NCBI GenBank assembly: GCA_023374045.1
Contig: CM041782.1
Coordinates: forward strand, 188,870,925 to 188,934,924
Source of the DNA: Limonium bicolor
Lineage: Eukaryota > Streptophyta > Magnoliopsida > Caryophyllales > Plumbaginaceae
Direction: 5' to 3'
DNA: 64,000 bases
Shown here: one piece after another, positions 36,032 through 48,201 of the stretch
How the letters are laid out: the number at the start of each line of letters is the position of its first letter
Numbering within the stretch: the stretch's first letter is position 1
The notes under the pieces: model-generated
The model's input: only the letters and a program-made list of their open reading frames with translations
Told to the model about the DNA's origin: nothing
The model's database searches: none
Program-made: the position numbers and the translations under genes

Positions 36032-36873
36032 CGTGTCTTTGGTCTCCATCATTGTGGAACACTGGTGGAATTATAATACTTAATCAACTAGAAAACATGA
36101 TCTTCGTCCCAAAAGGAAGGGAAAACCGATGACTGTTTGTCTTTTCATTTTTTTTTTTTCATTCGAGAACCGGGCAGAGTAGAGAGTGGGTTGGGGCTGT
36201 TTGTTTCAGTGCCCACGCATGTGATGAACTTTGTGCTTACCATGAAAAATAAAGTTGCCAGGTCTCGTGTTTAGGTCTGGTGCAGGCTCGAGACATGCAC
36301 AGAATAAGAATAGGGGTGTTTGTTTCAGTCGCTTGTGGGGGCATGATTTGGAGAAGTTTGTGCCCACCCTGAAAAGGAGTAATACCACTGTTGGTTGCTC
36401 TGATGCATGGCTTCCTGTTGTCCGAAAAAAAAAATTGGTACAGGGAAAAGAAAAATGATGGCGCCATTACTGATGGTATGGGAGAAGGTAGTGAGATTAA
36501 TATCTTTTCGTGCAAGTAACATGCGGAAGGTAGTATAGTAACATGTTTTACTATTTATTTACACTTATCATGTCTAAAGGTGTTTGTTACCTTTCCTTTT
36601 GCTATTTTATTTTATTTGCAGGTAAAGGGAGTTCTACAATTCCATTAGTTAACATGTCCTAGTAGGAGTAATATCATGTTCATGTGTACTGATGACTTAT
36701 ATCCCCACTTTCGGTGGTGACACGTTGTCACGTTTTCGGACATATATATGCCCGTGCCTGATTTAATTATTCATGTATTATCATATGCCCGAATTATGTG
36801 ACACGTTATTATCGGGTAATCTTCCCGTGGTTATGATTTTATGTAATTAATCGTTTAGGGGTATTTCATTTTC

Positions 36874-37232
36874 TGTCAAAAAATGCTAAAAAACATAAAA
36901 AAAACAGAAGCTCGCGCACTTAGATTAAAACGACTTCGTAATAAGTCGTAATTAAACTAAGTAGAGGAAAAACGACTTCTAGGGTAATGAAAGTAATTGA
37001 ACCCTAATTAAGTCGAATATCAAGCCCCCGAACCCGGACTCTCATTTCCTAATTTGATCTAGGTTAAAATTAGGTGGCGACTCATAATAGGTTCCAGTGA
37101 GCTAGCTTAGGTTTTAATAATTATGGTTATATGACTTAGTTATTAAACTTAGGTTATAAGTGCACCTAAAACCCGATCAGATCCTAATCAACTTAATCAA
37201 CATAGGATAGGGTTTAAAAATTGAGGCTCACA
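36874..37232 (+). mobile_element. T2 3' LTR, second part
   Basis: Continues 16139-17545 after E1. 36982-37232 matches the T2 5' LTR remnant 10441-10690, which proves both the nesting and the LTR end (GAGGCTCACA). Confidence 0.82.
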
Positions 37233-39453
37233 CTAACCCTTTAATTTTTTTTAAAAAAAAATACATTCTGACCCCTGAATATCTTAGAAACTACTAACTC
37301 CCCCTAACATCTCTGGAAATTACTAAATCGCACCCATTATTCGTTTATTTGTTTTTGCTATTCCGGCCCTAATCTTCCAGAAATCCTATTTCGTCCTCAA
37401 TATTTTTTCATATCAAACATTTTGGCCCAGACTTGTTCACATTTACACTTGCGACCCAAATCTTCTTGGATTTCACATTTTAACCCTAGTTTATAATTAC
37501 AATCTCAGTCCAAATTTCCTTAAAATTATAATTTTGCCCCTAACCCTAAATAAATTTCAAGAAACCTAAGATTCACCAGAGCCCTAAATTACTATCCATA
37601 AACCCTAATTTACTCAAATTTGCCTCAATTCAATGAAACCCTTAGTTATTCATTCAGAACCCTAATTTTTATTTCAAGCCCTAATTTCTCAGTTCAACCC
37701 CAAAGTCATTTGAAAACCCTATTAAAAACCGCAACCACAATTCTTAAACTCAGAACCCTAGTTCCTAATCAAAACCTAATCTCAGAAAATTGGAACTCTA
37801 ATTTAAAACCGAAACTCTAGTTATCAATGTACCACAAATTTAATCAGAAACCCTAATTTAATAATAACCCTAAATTAATTACCTAAGCCCCTAAATCACC
37901 GATTAACTTCATAACTAATAGTTTTGAACTACAAGAATCGAGTACATATTTTCGGAAATCCCAAATCAGTGACCAAACCCTAATTTTCTAACCTACTTCC
38001 GGTTGCATCGAAAAATTTCTTTCCACACTATACCCAAAACCCTAATTCGATTTTAGGTTTTCTAAATTGCACATAGAAACACCACGACACTAAAGTACTC
38101 CAACAGAAATTTGAAATTGCTAGAAACTTAGAACCACAAGTAAAACGTCCAGATACAGAATTGTCGTAGATAGTTAGAGTTTGACAGATTCACGGTTGTA
38201 ACCGAAATTACCGAGACTTGCATAATAATACTGAAAATTCAAACAAAACCCTAATCTAATTTTATTCTTCATTATTTTCGGTTTTATACCTTGTTCTTGG
38301 TGTGTCAAACACGGCTTTAGTCTTCTGATTCTGTTCCCTTCTTCACTCGTCCCTCGGTTACCTTCCCAGACTCACCTTCGACTGTATTTGGGCTTGAAGT
38401 CAATATTGTTCTCCGGGAATTCGAGTAGAAGAGGGGGACGGAAAGAAAATGAGTTCAGATTTTTATTGAGGAGAGAAACCGAATTTATGTGTAGATTTTA
38501 CCTTCGTTTTTTGGATTGGACTCATAGAAGAAGATGAAAGGAAGAACGGCGCCAAAGAAAGTAGAAGTCATAGAAGAAGATGAAAGGAAGAACGGCGCCA
38601 GAAGAAAGTAGGAAGAAGAGAGGTGCAAGCAAATATCGGGTTTCTACCGGATGAGATATAGGAGTAGTTCTCTTAATTTGTAAGAGAGATTAGAAGCTTA
38701 GAAGGGAAGGAGAAAAAGAAAGACTACTGAGGAAGAAGAAGTAGAAACTTGCCAGAGAAGAGAGGGGGTCGACGGCGGATTCCAGAGGAAGGAAAAGAAG
38801 AAGATAGATTAGTTTAGTTAGGGTTTAACAAATTACAGGTTAGAGTTGGAAGTTATCGTGACTAGGAAATAGGAGAATGGGTCAGCTGGCTCATTTCGGG
38901 CTGGTCGGCCCTTATTATCTTTTTTTTTTCTGAAACAGTCCAAAGGTCCAATAAGAGGAGAATTTTGTCCAAGTGACTTATTTGTCAGTTTCAAACTACT
39001 AATTAATTCTGTAAATTGTTCGGGCTGTTGTTAAATACTGAAATCTTATATTTTAATGTACATCATTAATTTATGACTTATCATATATTATAGATTGTAT
39101 AATTTTATTATTTAATTTCCTCCTTAGTAACGTTTATTAATTCGTTATTTCATGTAACGAACTTTGGGTTATACGACCTGATATTTATTAAATCATTTTT
39201 TATTAACTTATTACCATTATTCACCTAAGTATAATATTGTCCATTTTATTTTAATATTAAATTATGTCTCTAATTATATTCTTTTATTTCATTATTTTAT
39301 GTGAGGTTTATTAACCTCTCTATATCTTACGTTCGTTTATAAAATTAATCCCTTAAGTGTATGAAATGAATAATTCATCTCAATAACATTCTTAACTATA
39401 ATTAATTATTTAATTAACTTTATTTATTTAATAAATCTTAGGGATATTTTAGT
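37233..39453 (-). mobile_element. E3 3' LTR, truncated
   Basis: On the minus strand it begins TAAAATATCCCTAAG (the terminal TG mutated to TA) just after a polypurine tract. It runs left until it meets the T2 LTR at 37232, where its far end is missing. 37470-37900 is dense in AACCCTAATT-like words; 38440-38830 is purine-rich with a direct repeat (AGTCATAGAAGAAGATGAAA at about 38567 and TCATAGAAGAAGATGAAAGG at about 38521). No gene is supported. Confidence 0.7.
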
Positions 39454-39487
39454 TTACCCCCTTAAAAAGACTTCGTCCCGAAGTCGA
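39454..39487 (-). promoter_or_regulatory. E3 polypurine tract and adjacent hairpin
   Basis: On the minus strand the hairpin GACTTCGGGACGAAGTC is followed by TTTTTAAGGGGGTAAAC and the LTR. Same layout as E1. Confidence 0.75.
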
Positions 39488-40347
39488 TTATTCTCCAATC
39501 AAAGCTATCCAGGGAATCAAGTTCTCATATATTTGTATCCATCATGTGTTTACCTACTAAGTGTAACATGCATGTTTCCTATCATATAGCAATGTACGAT
39601 ACACAACCGCATCACCTAACTTCAACACCACTACCATCACATTTCCACAATCCGGACTTATATGATTTCACACCTATTTGCAATTTTATGTGTCCACTTG
39701 TAGGGAGCTTCGGGAATCATCCAACCCTTACGTGGTCAGCGTAAGTGCTGAACTATCCTTCCACCCCAATTTGTGCTCCGTATCACTTGACCTGACCAGG
39801 GTCAAGTTCATCCTCGCACGTCCAATTCAAACAAACAGACAATTTAACCAATTTCAGTTATTACCCTACTCGCTTCTAGTCATCTGGCGATCAATTTTCA
39901 AACTAGTATAATAAATCTAATCACAACCATAACAATTTATTCACCATTAGCACAACACAACTGTAGAACCAAGTCCACTTGGTTCCCACCTCGGTCTTAT
40001 ACCGAGTAACATTTCATCAAGCACGTGTCCCAATCTTACATTCACATGTACATTAACAATAACAATTACCAACAAGATCACGAATTCCTTTATACACCAC
40101 CATACCAATGTGCGTCATGTAATCTTTACCATGAGCACTCACATACCATGTCATTAATACCCATGTGTAGGACACAGCCTCACTAACCATATGTGGAATA
40201 TAACCACAACACTACCAATCAATCGATGTATGTCAAAATACCATAACTCACTCACAGGCATCGAAATTCCTCAATCAATACAAGCCAATCAACATGCACC
40301 AAGGTGCCATAATGCATGTCCACACATACCAATTGATCATCAAAAAT
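39488..40347 (-). other. E3 3' untranslated region, part next to the LTR
   Basis: 39680-39920 matches 29195-29420 in E1 and, on the opposite strand, about 56560-56670 in AB. No coding signal. It continues beyond the AB insertion at 61522. Confidence 0.65.
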
Positions 40348-40352
40348 ACAAT
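40348..40352. repeat. Target-site duplication of AB, left copy (ACAAT)
   Basis: ACAAT before LTR A; the right copy is at 61517-61521. Confidence 0.9.
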
Positions 40353-41663
40353 TGAAATGCCCCAAACTTGAATATGGTGATTAACTTATTCTAATATGAT
40401 ATTTAAAGGCCTAATAATGCCTAAAGAACATTGGTGAAGAGAATAAAACCAATAAGAAAAGAGAAAATGCTTAAAAAGCACAAAATGTAAAAATGTGTGT
40501 AAGCGACCATTGGAGGCTTATGACCTCGACTAGGGTCCTATATGGATTCCTAGGGATTAATTATGCCTAAATAGCATGTGGGAAAAATTCCCGAAGAAAA
40601 CGAATCCATATAGTTGGTTAACAACGCAAATGAAGTCCTAAAGCACGTTTTTCGAGAAAACCGGAAAATGTGACTTTAAGCAGTTTAATGGACTTGTAAA
40701 AATTATAGTTGATCATATAACTATAATTAAACCTTAATTAAGGTCTAAGAACCATTAAAATTAAATACACGGAAAAATCCGGAAAAAACGGGGCCGGTTG
40801 ATGAATAGTGCCAAACTGGGAAATTTTAGGACCGTTTCTTGCAAAAAGATGAAAACACCCCTGCTTAAATATTAAAGGGGGCCGGTTTTATGGGTGTTGA
40901 CTCAGCACTTTAATCTAGTGGGTCTTCCTTATTTGAGAGCAAAAAGTAATAAAACTACTTTATTCCTCTCTCACACACACTTACACACTTAAAAAGCAAA
41001 AAGGAGACTCTCTCCCCCTCTCAGTCGATTTCCTCCCTCTCTCCCAGCTGGTTTCTCCCTCTCCTTCTTCCTCATGTTTTTGAAGCTCCCTCCCATGGCT
41101 TCTCACCTTTCTTGACTTGCTCAAGCCACATTAATGCTCCAAACTCAAAACAAATTGCATATTTGTGTTGGCCTCATCAAGAGCTTTCTTTCCCTCTTTT
41201 CAAAACCTCCAATGGTTGAAGTTGACCTCCATGGGTATAGCCCCATTTGAAGAGAAAATCAGACTTTATGGAGCTAGGTTGTCTCCTCCTTTATTCAAGG
41301 TAAGAAAGGAACTCAAAAACTCATTTCCCTCCATTCCTTGACTTGACCGAAAATAGGTCCTCATGTGTCTTGTTCCTTTCTTTGTTTGAGCATTTGATTC
41401 AAGCTTCAAAAGAGTAGTTGGAACCATCCCTTGATTCAAGACTGAAATTCCACTCTAGGGTTCCAAGGTAAATACCTAACTTTTGTGCTCTAAGCACCCC
41501 CCTCTTGCATCCTTAAGTTAATTGATGAGTCTAAGTGTATTTACTTAGTCCCATGTCCTCATTGAATACCAGTTTATAGTGTGGCAAGTGAGTTCCCTCC
41601 TTTGGCCGGTTTCAATCAAGATAGGAGAGGAAGAGAAGTGGAGGAAAGAAGACTTGATAATTT

Positions 41664-41682
41664 AAGGTAAATCGTTTACCTT
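41664..41682. promoter_or_regulatory. Conserved palindrome in LTR A
   Basis: AAGGTAAATCGTTTACCTT, almost perfectly self-complementary. Counterparts in LTRs B, C and D. Confidence 0.6.
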
Positions 41683-42524
41683 ATTGTAAATCCTTAAATG
41701 CTTTTAGAATTTTGGGATGGGTGACTAAAAGAATGAATCAAAGTTGAGCTGAAAATGTGCTAGGTAGTTTAAGAGAGAATTGTGATTTTCTTAGTGCAAT
41801 GCTGAATTGTGTTGATTTAAGGACCTAAGTCCATTGCAATTGAGATTGTGTATTATGTTGCGTTTGGTGATATGTGGATGAATTGTGTGCTGGTAGAATC
41901 CACTAAGGATTTGGTTAGCTTATGTTGACTTGTGATATTTTCGATTAGGTGAGGAAGAGAATGGAAATTTGGATACGCTAGTGTAGTAACGAAGTTATGG
42001 CAACATTTCTGTAGAAACAAAGGGATTTATGTGATGCTATGAGTTAGAGAACCTAGGAGTTAACTAGGAGTTGATAGGGATTGAATTGGGTAATTGATCA
42101 CCCTTGAATGTGAGTTGAAGGATTGTGGTGAGATGTGCAAAATCTGTAACACAAATGGTATAAGAAAGTCTTGGATTGCTAGAGGTAAACTAGTGTGTAG
42201 AGCTTTGAAAACAATGAATGGATTTGGGAATTTGAGATGACAGTGTCTAAGATGAATTTGGTATGGTCAAATGGTTGGGAGAAGGTTGTAAACTATCATG
42301 AGAAGGTTTGGAAATGCACTAGTGTGCATAAGTGTAGAAAATAAGAATGGAAATTTGTAGTATTGATCAAGGATTGAGTGATGGTTTGATCAATGTTTTT
42401 GGAAGGTTTGAAGTGTGTTTATGGTATTAAAACATGTCTAGATGCATGTGGAAAGATTAGGAAAGGATTGGGTAAAAATTGAGGTTGGAATAGAAATTCA
42501 AACTGTCAAAATGTAGTAGTGCAT

Positions 42525-42785
42525 AGCAGGGTCCGGGACCTAGGTCTTGGATGAGGTCCCGGACCACCACTTAAAATGGGCCAAGAATTGCTGTACAATG
42601 CTGGTCCGTGACTTGGGGTAAGGGTAAAGTCCTGGACCACTTGAAAAATTTAGCCGAGAGTAGCATTCCTGAACTGGTTCGGGACTTGGGGTAAGGACAA
42701 GGTCCTGGACCACATGAAAGTACCACCCGAGAGTTTCTACACTGCATTGGTCCGGGACTTAAGGGCAGGACCAAGTCCCAGACCA
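42525..42785. repeat. Inverted-arm array of about 73 bp in LTR A
   Basis: Four units, each with GGTCCGGGAC (or a variant) and a downstream GTCCCGGACC-type complement, starting near 42530, 42603, 42678 and 42750. Confidence 0.85.
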
Positions 42786-44305
42786 CCCATAAATTATTGT
42801 CGTGAGTGTATAAGTGGCATTAAATGATGGGGAATTGGATGGTAATGATATTAGATGATGATTAAGACTTGTTTGATGACATGTAAAGGTCATTAAGAGT
42901 ATAAACAAGTGCTAGATTGAATATGAAAGTGAGGACTTAAGATCACTTGAACAAAGTTAAGATTAACGGACAACGGGGTTAATTACGGGTACATTAGTTG
43001 TTTAAATTCCGTAATGCGTTAACGTTAATAGAAACGTTTGGAATGTTACCAGTTGTGTGAGAATTACCTGAGGAGTGTGAGACGACACACGAGAGTAATT
43101 CCTTGGTGAACGGTATGGTTTTCTTACAACTTGTGTCCTACCGAGTTGCACTCGGCTGGTGTGCTATTTGCTTGTGAGCACCGACCTAACAAGATAAATG
43201 CATGAAAATGGATATCGTATTGTATAACTTGGTGCCTTGATGTTTCTTGTGTGAGCTAACCGTCTGTACCTTGAGTTTGTGATCTAACTTACAATAATAG
43301 ATCAACTCGCGAGAGAAAGATAAATAACGGATAGAGAATCGAAGCGAAACAGTCCACGAAATGATTAATAGTGGGAAGAAACATAAGAAACCTCTATTAA
43401 GAGAACTACGACCGTTCAAACACTTGAACTCGTCAAATATAGTAAGACATGCAGGAATTAGTAAACTCCCTTTCTATGGTTAGTCGACATCCTATATGAG
43501 GATCCGACTCAATATGAGAAAACAATCAAAACTTCTAAGTAATGGAAGTATAGGGGCGGCCCTTAAATCGGTGAATACAATGAATTAGGAAAACTTCCCA
43601 AGATTGTGAGATGGCATCAAGAGAGATGCTTCTGACTAATATATATATATATATATGAGTATATATTATTACTAACCCTGAGAGTGGGTTAGGGGATTGT
43701 GAGTCACGCGTGCAAGGAAGAGGAAACATAGTGGTTCCCTTCGGGGCCGTGAGCCACATAGTGGTGCCCGTTTGGAGTGAGACTGGCAGAGCTTACCCGT
43801 CTAAAGAGGTAAGCTGGGTATTATGGGTTAAGGAAGAGGAAACATGAGAGAATGTTTCTAATTCCGTGATGAGATTATAAAAGCCCGGTGGTGAGATCTA
43901 TATGTGTCTCTGCCCGGAGGCCTAAGATGCTTAACTTAAGAATTATTCAAGAGAAGAATAATTGAGAAACAAGATCGAGACCAGAGGGTGTCTGTAGATC
44001 TGAGAGAACAAATATAAACTATCCGATGAAGATTGATAAGTTAGAAACTAGGCTGATTGAGACTTACTTGAGATAGAGAGTCTTAAGGCCTAAAGAACAA
44101 GGCTAATTAATCTAATGAACTTGATGTGTTATCCTTGTTGCTTGTATTCTATTGTTTGAATACTTGTTGAATGCGAACATGTTGCGTGTTTATAGCATTT
44201 CATGTCATGATTTAAATAAAATCAATCGCATGTTCAGATGAGAAATAGTTGGGTGTGACCCTGTAGTAGCGGGTTGCACGTCTACCATACCAGCAAGGGT
44301 GATGA

Positions 44306-44318
44306 GCCCCTTTGGGGC
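44306..44318. repeat. Hairpin near the LTR A end
   Basis: GCCCCTTTGGGGC, 420 bp before the LTR end, with TTTCAGGTA about 15 bp downstream. Confidence 0.6.
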
Positions 44319-44741
44319 CACCCATTCTATTTCAGGTACAATGGAGCCGATTACCGTTTGAGAGTAGGACGGGGTTACTGTTACGAATGGGTAGATTTAT
44401 TTAATTACGTTTGTAATTGTAATGGTGTAAGACCGAAATGTTCTCGGCAATTAGAATGTAAAGACTCGATATATTGGATTGTAAGTGTTGAGCATTGTAT
44501 CGACTGAAGAGTTGTATATGACTCGGTTTAATTAGTAATGGATGAGAATTGTATTTGTGTAAGTAATCGGAATTCCGGTCCATCAGACCGTTACTGTATT
44601 TGAGGTAGGCCTTGTTAGTCACGTGGGTGGCTATCGACATTGTTTCACCCACCGTTGTATTTGGATTATCCGCTGTGTTTGTAATGATGAACAAGGTGAT
44701 TAGTTGTTAATGACGAGATTAACGGTAGGGGTTTTACAAAA

Positions 44742-44746
44742 GGTGG
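44742..44746. repeat. Target-site duplication of solo LTR C, left copy (GGTGG)
   Basis: GGTGG here and at 50042-50046. Both lie in what was AB's primer-binding site. Confidence 0.88.
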
Positions 44747-46054
44747 TGAAATACCCCAAACTTAGAAATGGTGTTTAAATGATAAACTAAGATATAAGGA
44801 GGCTAAATAATGCCTTAGAAACATTAAGAAACATTTCTAATCAAAGAAAATATAAGGAAACATCAAAATAGCAGTTTAAGCAAAAACGTGCTCTAAGCTT
44901 GGAGAGACTTGGGAGATTACCCAAATATTGTTCTAAGACCTTAGTAATATCCTAATGGTCATTTTAAATCAATTACCAAAGAAAACCAAGCTTGAAAACA
45001 AGTTAAAACACAAAATATGCTTTAAGGAGTCTTAAAGCACGTTTTTGAAAAATTGTCTTGTAAATGAGTTTTGAATGGCTAAATGTCCATCATTAATCTT
45101 TAATTAACATGTGTACTATATAGTATCACATTTGGAAGTCTATATCAATGGGAAATCAAAAATTTCACAACAATGTGCCTTGTTTTGTGAATAGTGAATT
45201 AATTAAGCTAGTTTACAACATAAGTCTATATAAGTGAGACATTTGGTCAACAAAGACTTAAGTACCCTCATTATTAAAAGGGGGCCGGTTTCTTATGAGG
45301 TGAGTCACCACCTTCATGAGTCATTAAGCAAATAAGAAAGCAAATAAGAGTTATAAAGCAAAAGCACTATTCAACTTTTACATAAATATCACACTTTATT
45401 AGTTCTCTCTCCTCACTTCTTCATTCTCCTTTGTTTTCCCACAGTTTTGAGCTGCTCTCTCCCTTCTCCATTAACGTGAAGCACAGCCCCATGCTAGCTC
45501 CATCTAGCCTTGCACACAACTCACTCATTTTAGCTCCAAAACCAAAATAAATTACATATTCTTCTTAGTTAGCTCAAGCTCCCTCTTCCTATCTTTTCAA
45601 AACTTCAGGAGCTTCATTTTGGTGCCAAGTCAAACCACCATTAGAGGAGGAAATTCAAGTTTGGAGACTCCATTGGCTTCTCCATTCTCTTAAGGTAAAG
45701 AAAGTGTAAGAAAATCTAGGTTCCCACCATTTTCTTCCTTGTCTGAAAATTTACACTCATGGGACTCCATGTGTTATGCCTTGTTCTAGCTTGTTTTCTA
45801 CTCTTCAAAGGATTGAGGAGGTCCTTCTTGCTTCATATCCAAGCTTGTCTCGAGAAACCAAGGTAAAACAATCACCTTAATACCTTAAAGCATATTTTTA
45901 ATCTAGGGTTTGTTCCTTAGGGTTAATGTGTTATCTAGTACTCATTGGAGTCATTGGATATTGGTTAGAACATTGGCAAGGAGATACACATTGGTGACCG
46001 AGATTGAACAAAGAAAACCCTAAGGAAGAAAGCTTTTTAAGCTTGTAAAAGAAC

Positions 46055-46073
46055 AAGGTAAATTACTTACCTT
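46055..46073. promoter_or_regulatory. Conserved palindrome in LTR C
   Basis: AAGGTAAATTACTTACCTT, same design as in the other three LTRs. Confidence 0.6.
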
Positions 46074-47115
46074 AAGGTGTTTTATTGTTTAAGGGAATGG
46101 GATTTAGATATGTGATGAGTTTAGTGTAGATTTTACATGAGAAAAAGGGTTATATAAAACCTAGGAGAAACAATGAGCATATTTGTGAACTTGTGACTAA
46201 GGAGCAAATGAGGAAAAAGAGATAGTTTAAGAACACCAAGGTGAATTACAAGAAGCATTTTATTTCAATGGGAGCCTTGTTGTGTGTATTTGCAGGTTGA
46301 AGGCAATATATGTGGAAATTCAGTGGTTAAGATTATTGTCATTTAAGGGCCTAAGTGCCAAGCATTTTAAGTTTAAGCACTATATGATGATGTGGTGTGG
46401 TTTCGGTGTAAATTGTGTGTTAAGGTGTTGTGATGAGAAATTGAGTGATGTTGGTTGTTTGATGGAGAAAACCCAAGTGTTTGGATGTAACTATATACTA
46501 GAGAACCCATGGCAAAATTTAGAGGAGAACCTAAGTGTTTAAGATATTCTAAGGAGATTTCATGACTAAGGAAGTACTAGGAAGTTCTAGAGGTGGTCTT
46601 GATGAAGAGGGTGAGATTAGGGTGTTTAAATGACTTGTAATGACTTAGGCGTCACTGTGAAGGATTTAGGAAACAAAAGAGTGTACTTGGGTATTTAGGA
46701 CTTAGGTAAATATTGATAAAAGAAGCTAGGAAACTTGGGTAAGTTAGATGTGAGTGAGTGTGAAACTTTGAAATGGTTTAGTTGAGAACTAGAGTATAGA
46801 ATCTAAGGAAGGTTTGATAAATGCAATAAGGCTGGGAAGTGGTGTACATGGTGTGGTCAAGTTCTTAAGGAGGGAGCATTTGGTTAATTGAAATTCTTGG
46901 TGGAATGCATGTGAGAAATGTAAGAAAATAAGTGCTAAGCGTTGGGAGCTTTGTAAGAATTGAGTAAATGTTTGAGAAGATCTTTGGAAGTTGTTTTAAT
47001 GAGTTTGGTGGAGGTTATAAGGTGGGTTTAAGGTGCCAAGATGGTGTTGGACCTATTAGAACACTTGTGGAAGAGTTTGGAATTGAAAGAGGCAATTTAA
47101 GAGAAAGATCTGTAG

Positions 47116-47372
47116 AGGACCGACCCAGGGTCCGACCCAGTTTTGGGTCGGTCGGGCCATGTTGAGCCAGCCGGAATGTCTCTGGACTGGACCGACCCAG
47201 GGGGTCTGGGTCGGTCGGCTTGGCTTGGGTCGGTCGGGCAAAGGTTTAACGTAGGAAAATGGGTTCTGTAAGGGACCGACCCAGGGGGTTTGGGTCGGTC
47301 GGATGGATTTCAAAAGGCGGAAAAGTTTCTGTAATGGACCGACCTAGGGGTTGGGTCGGTCGGTGGGTCGGT
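47116..47372. repeat. Inverted-arm array of about 75 bp in LTR C
   Basis: Four units, each opening with GGACCGACCYAGG and closing with TTGGGTCGGTCGG, so each folds on itself. Same relative position as the arrays in LTRs A, B and D but a different arm sequence. Confidence 0.85.
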
Positions 47373-48201
47373 CGACCCTTAACACTTAAAAAAAAAGAAA
47401 GAAAGAAATTTGAATTCTAAGGATGATAATAGGAAATAAGGTATACCTTTGGAAGGGTGGTAATGATTAGGACCCTAAGAACTTAAGGGATTAAGTTAAG
47501 ATGAGTAAGAACCTTGAATGTTTAAAGTTAAGTTTGTAAGGTTAAGTGGTAAGGACTTCAGAAGGTATTCAAAAGGGGATTTTAGGAATTAAGTGAGTTA
47601 AGCAAGGTGCAAATAACTAATGGCCTAAAAATGAATCGATGTTTTAGGTTTGTGAATTGGGACCCCGAAGAAGGTTAAACAAACAACGAACGACGGTGAA
47701 CGGTACAGTCTTTCCTGTGACCTGCTTGCTAACGAGGTGTCCCTCGGCTTGTGTGCTATCTGCTTATTTGCTATGACTAAGACAAGATAAAGCATGCAAC
47801 CGGTCATACTTATTCTCGATGTGAATGTGTTTACTTTACACTAACCCACGAGACTTGAGAATGTTGCTAACTAAGTTTAGTACTCACTGAGTTAAGGTTA
47901 AGAACTAAGTATTGGTGATTGTTGGTTTTACCCGTCAAGGTTTAACTAACACTTGGTAATTAAGGCTTTCACTAACCATAACTTGGGGTGGGAGTGAGGA
48001 ATCCGGAATGGTACCGGCACATGTGTATTGGGGAGGTTGGTATCTGAATCAGATTCGACTTCCAAATAAGACTTGTCATTAGACTCGTCGCCTAGGGTCA
48101 ACAAACCGGCCCGACCACCCGGGCTACTGCTTGAGGTGGGAGGCACATTAAGGATGGCGTGGGGGGATCAAGCCTACATCCCCAACAAATTAAGAAAGGT
48201 A

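Larger units (their letters stand above)
30731..36868 (-). mobile_element. E1 5' LTR (right on the map)
   Basis: Partner of 17546-23721 with the same content: eight 52-bp repeats (31650-32070), the 190-bp array (about 32880-35040) and the kinesin fragment (35583-36031). Its outer end GGGGTATTTCA is followed by the TTTTC duplication. Confidence 0.92.
40353..44738 (+). mobile_element. AB 5' LTR (A)
   Basis: Landmarks in order: ATTAAAGGGGGCCGG (about 40879), TGACTCA (about 40909), CT-rich leader, palindrome 41664-41682, inverted-arm array 42525-42785, GGTGAACGGTATG (about 43105), an AT dinucleotide run (about 43639-43656), hairpin 44306-44318, end GTTTTACA. It ends two or three bases before the remnant of the primer site where solo LTR C is inserted. 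Confidence 0.88.

Noticed and set aside
37470..37900. Dense AACCCTAA words, possible interstitial telomere sequence
   Set aside because: The plant telomere unit CCCTAAA is never tandem here; words are irregularly spaced within the E3 LTR.
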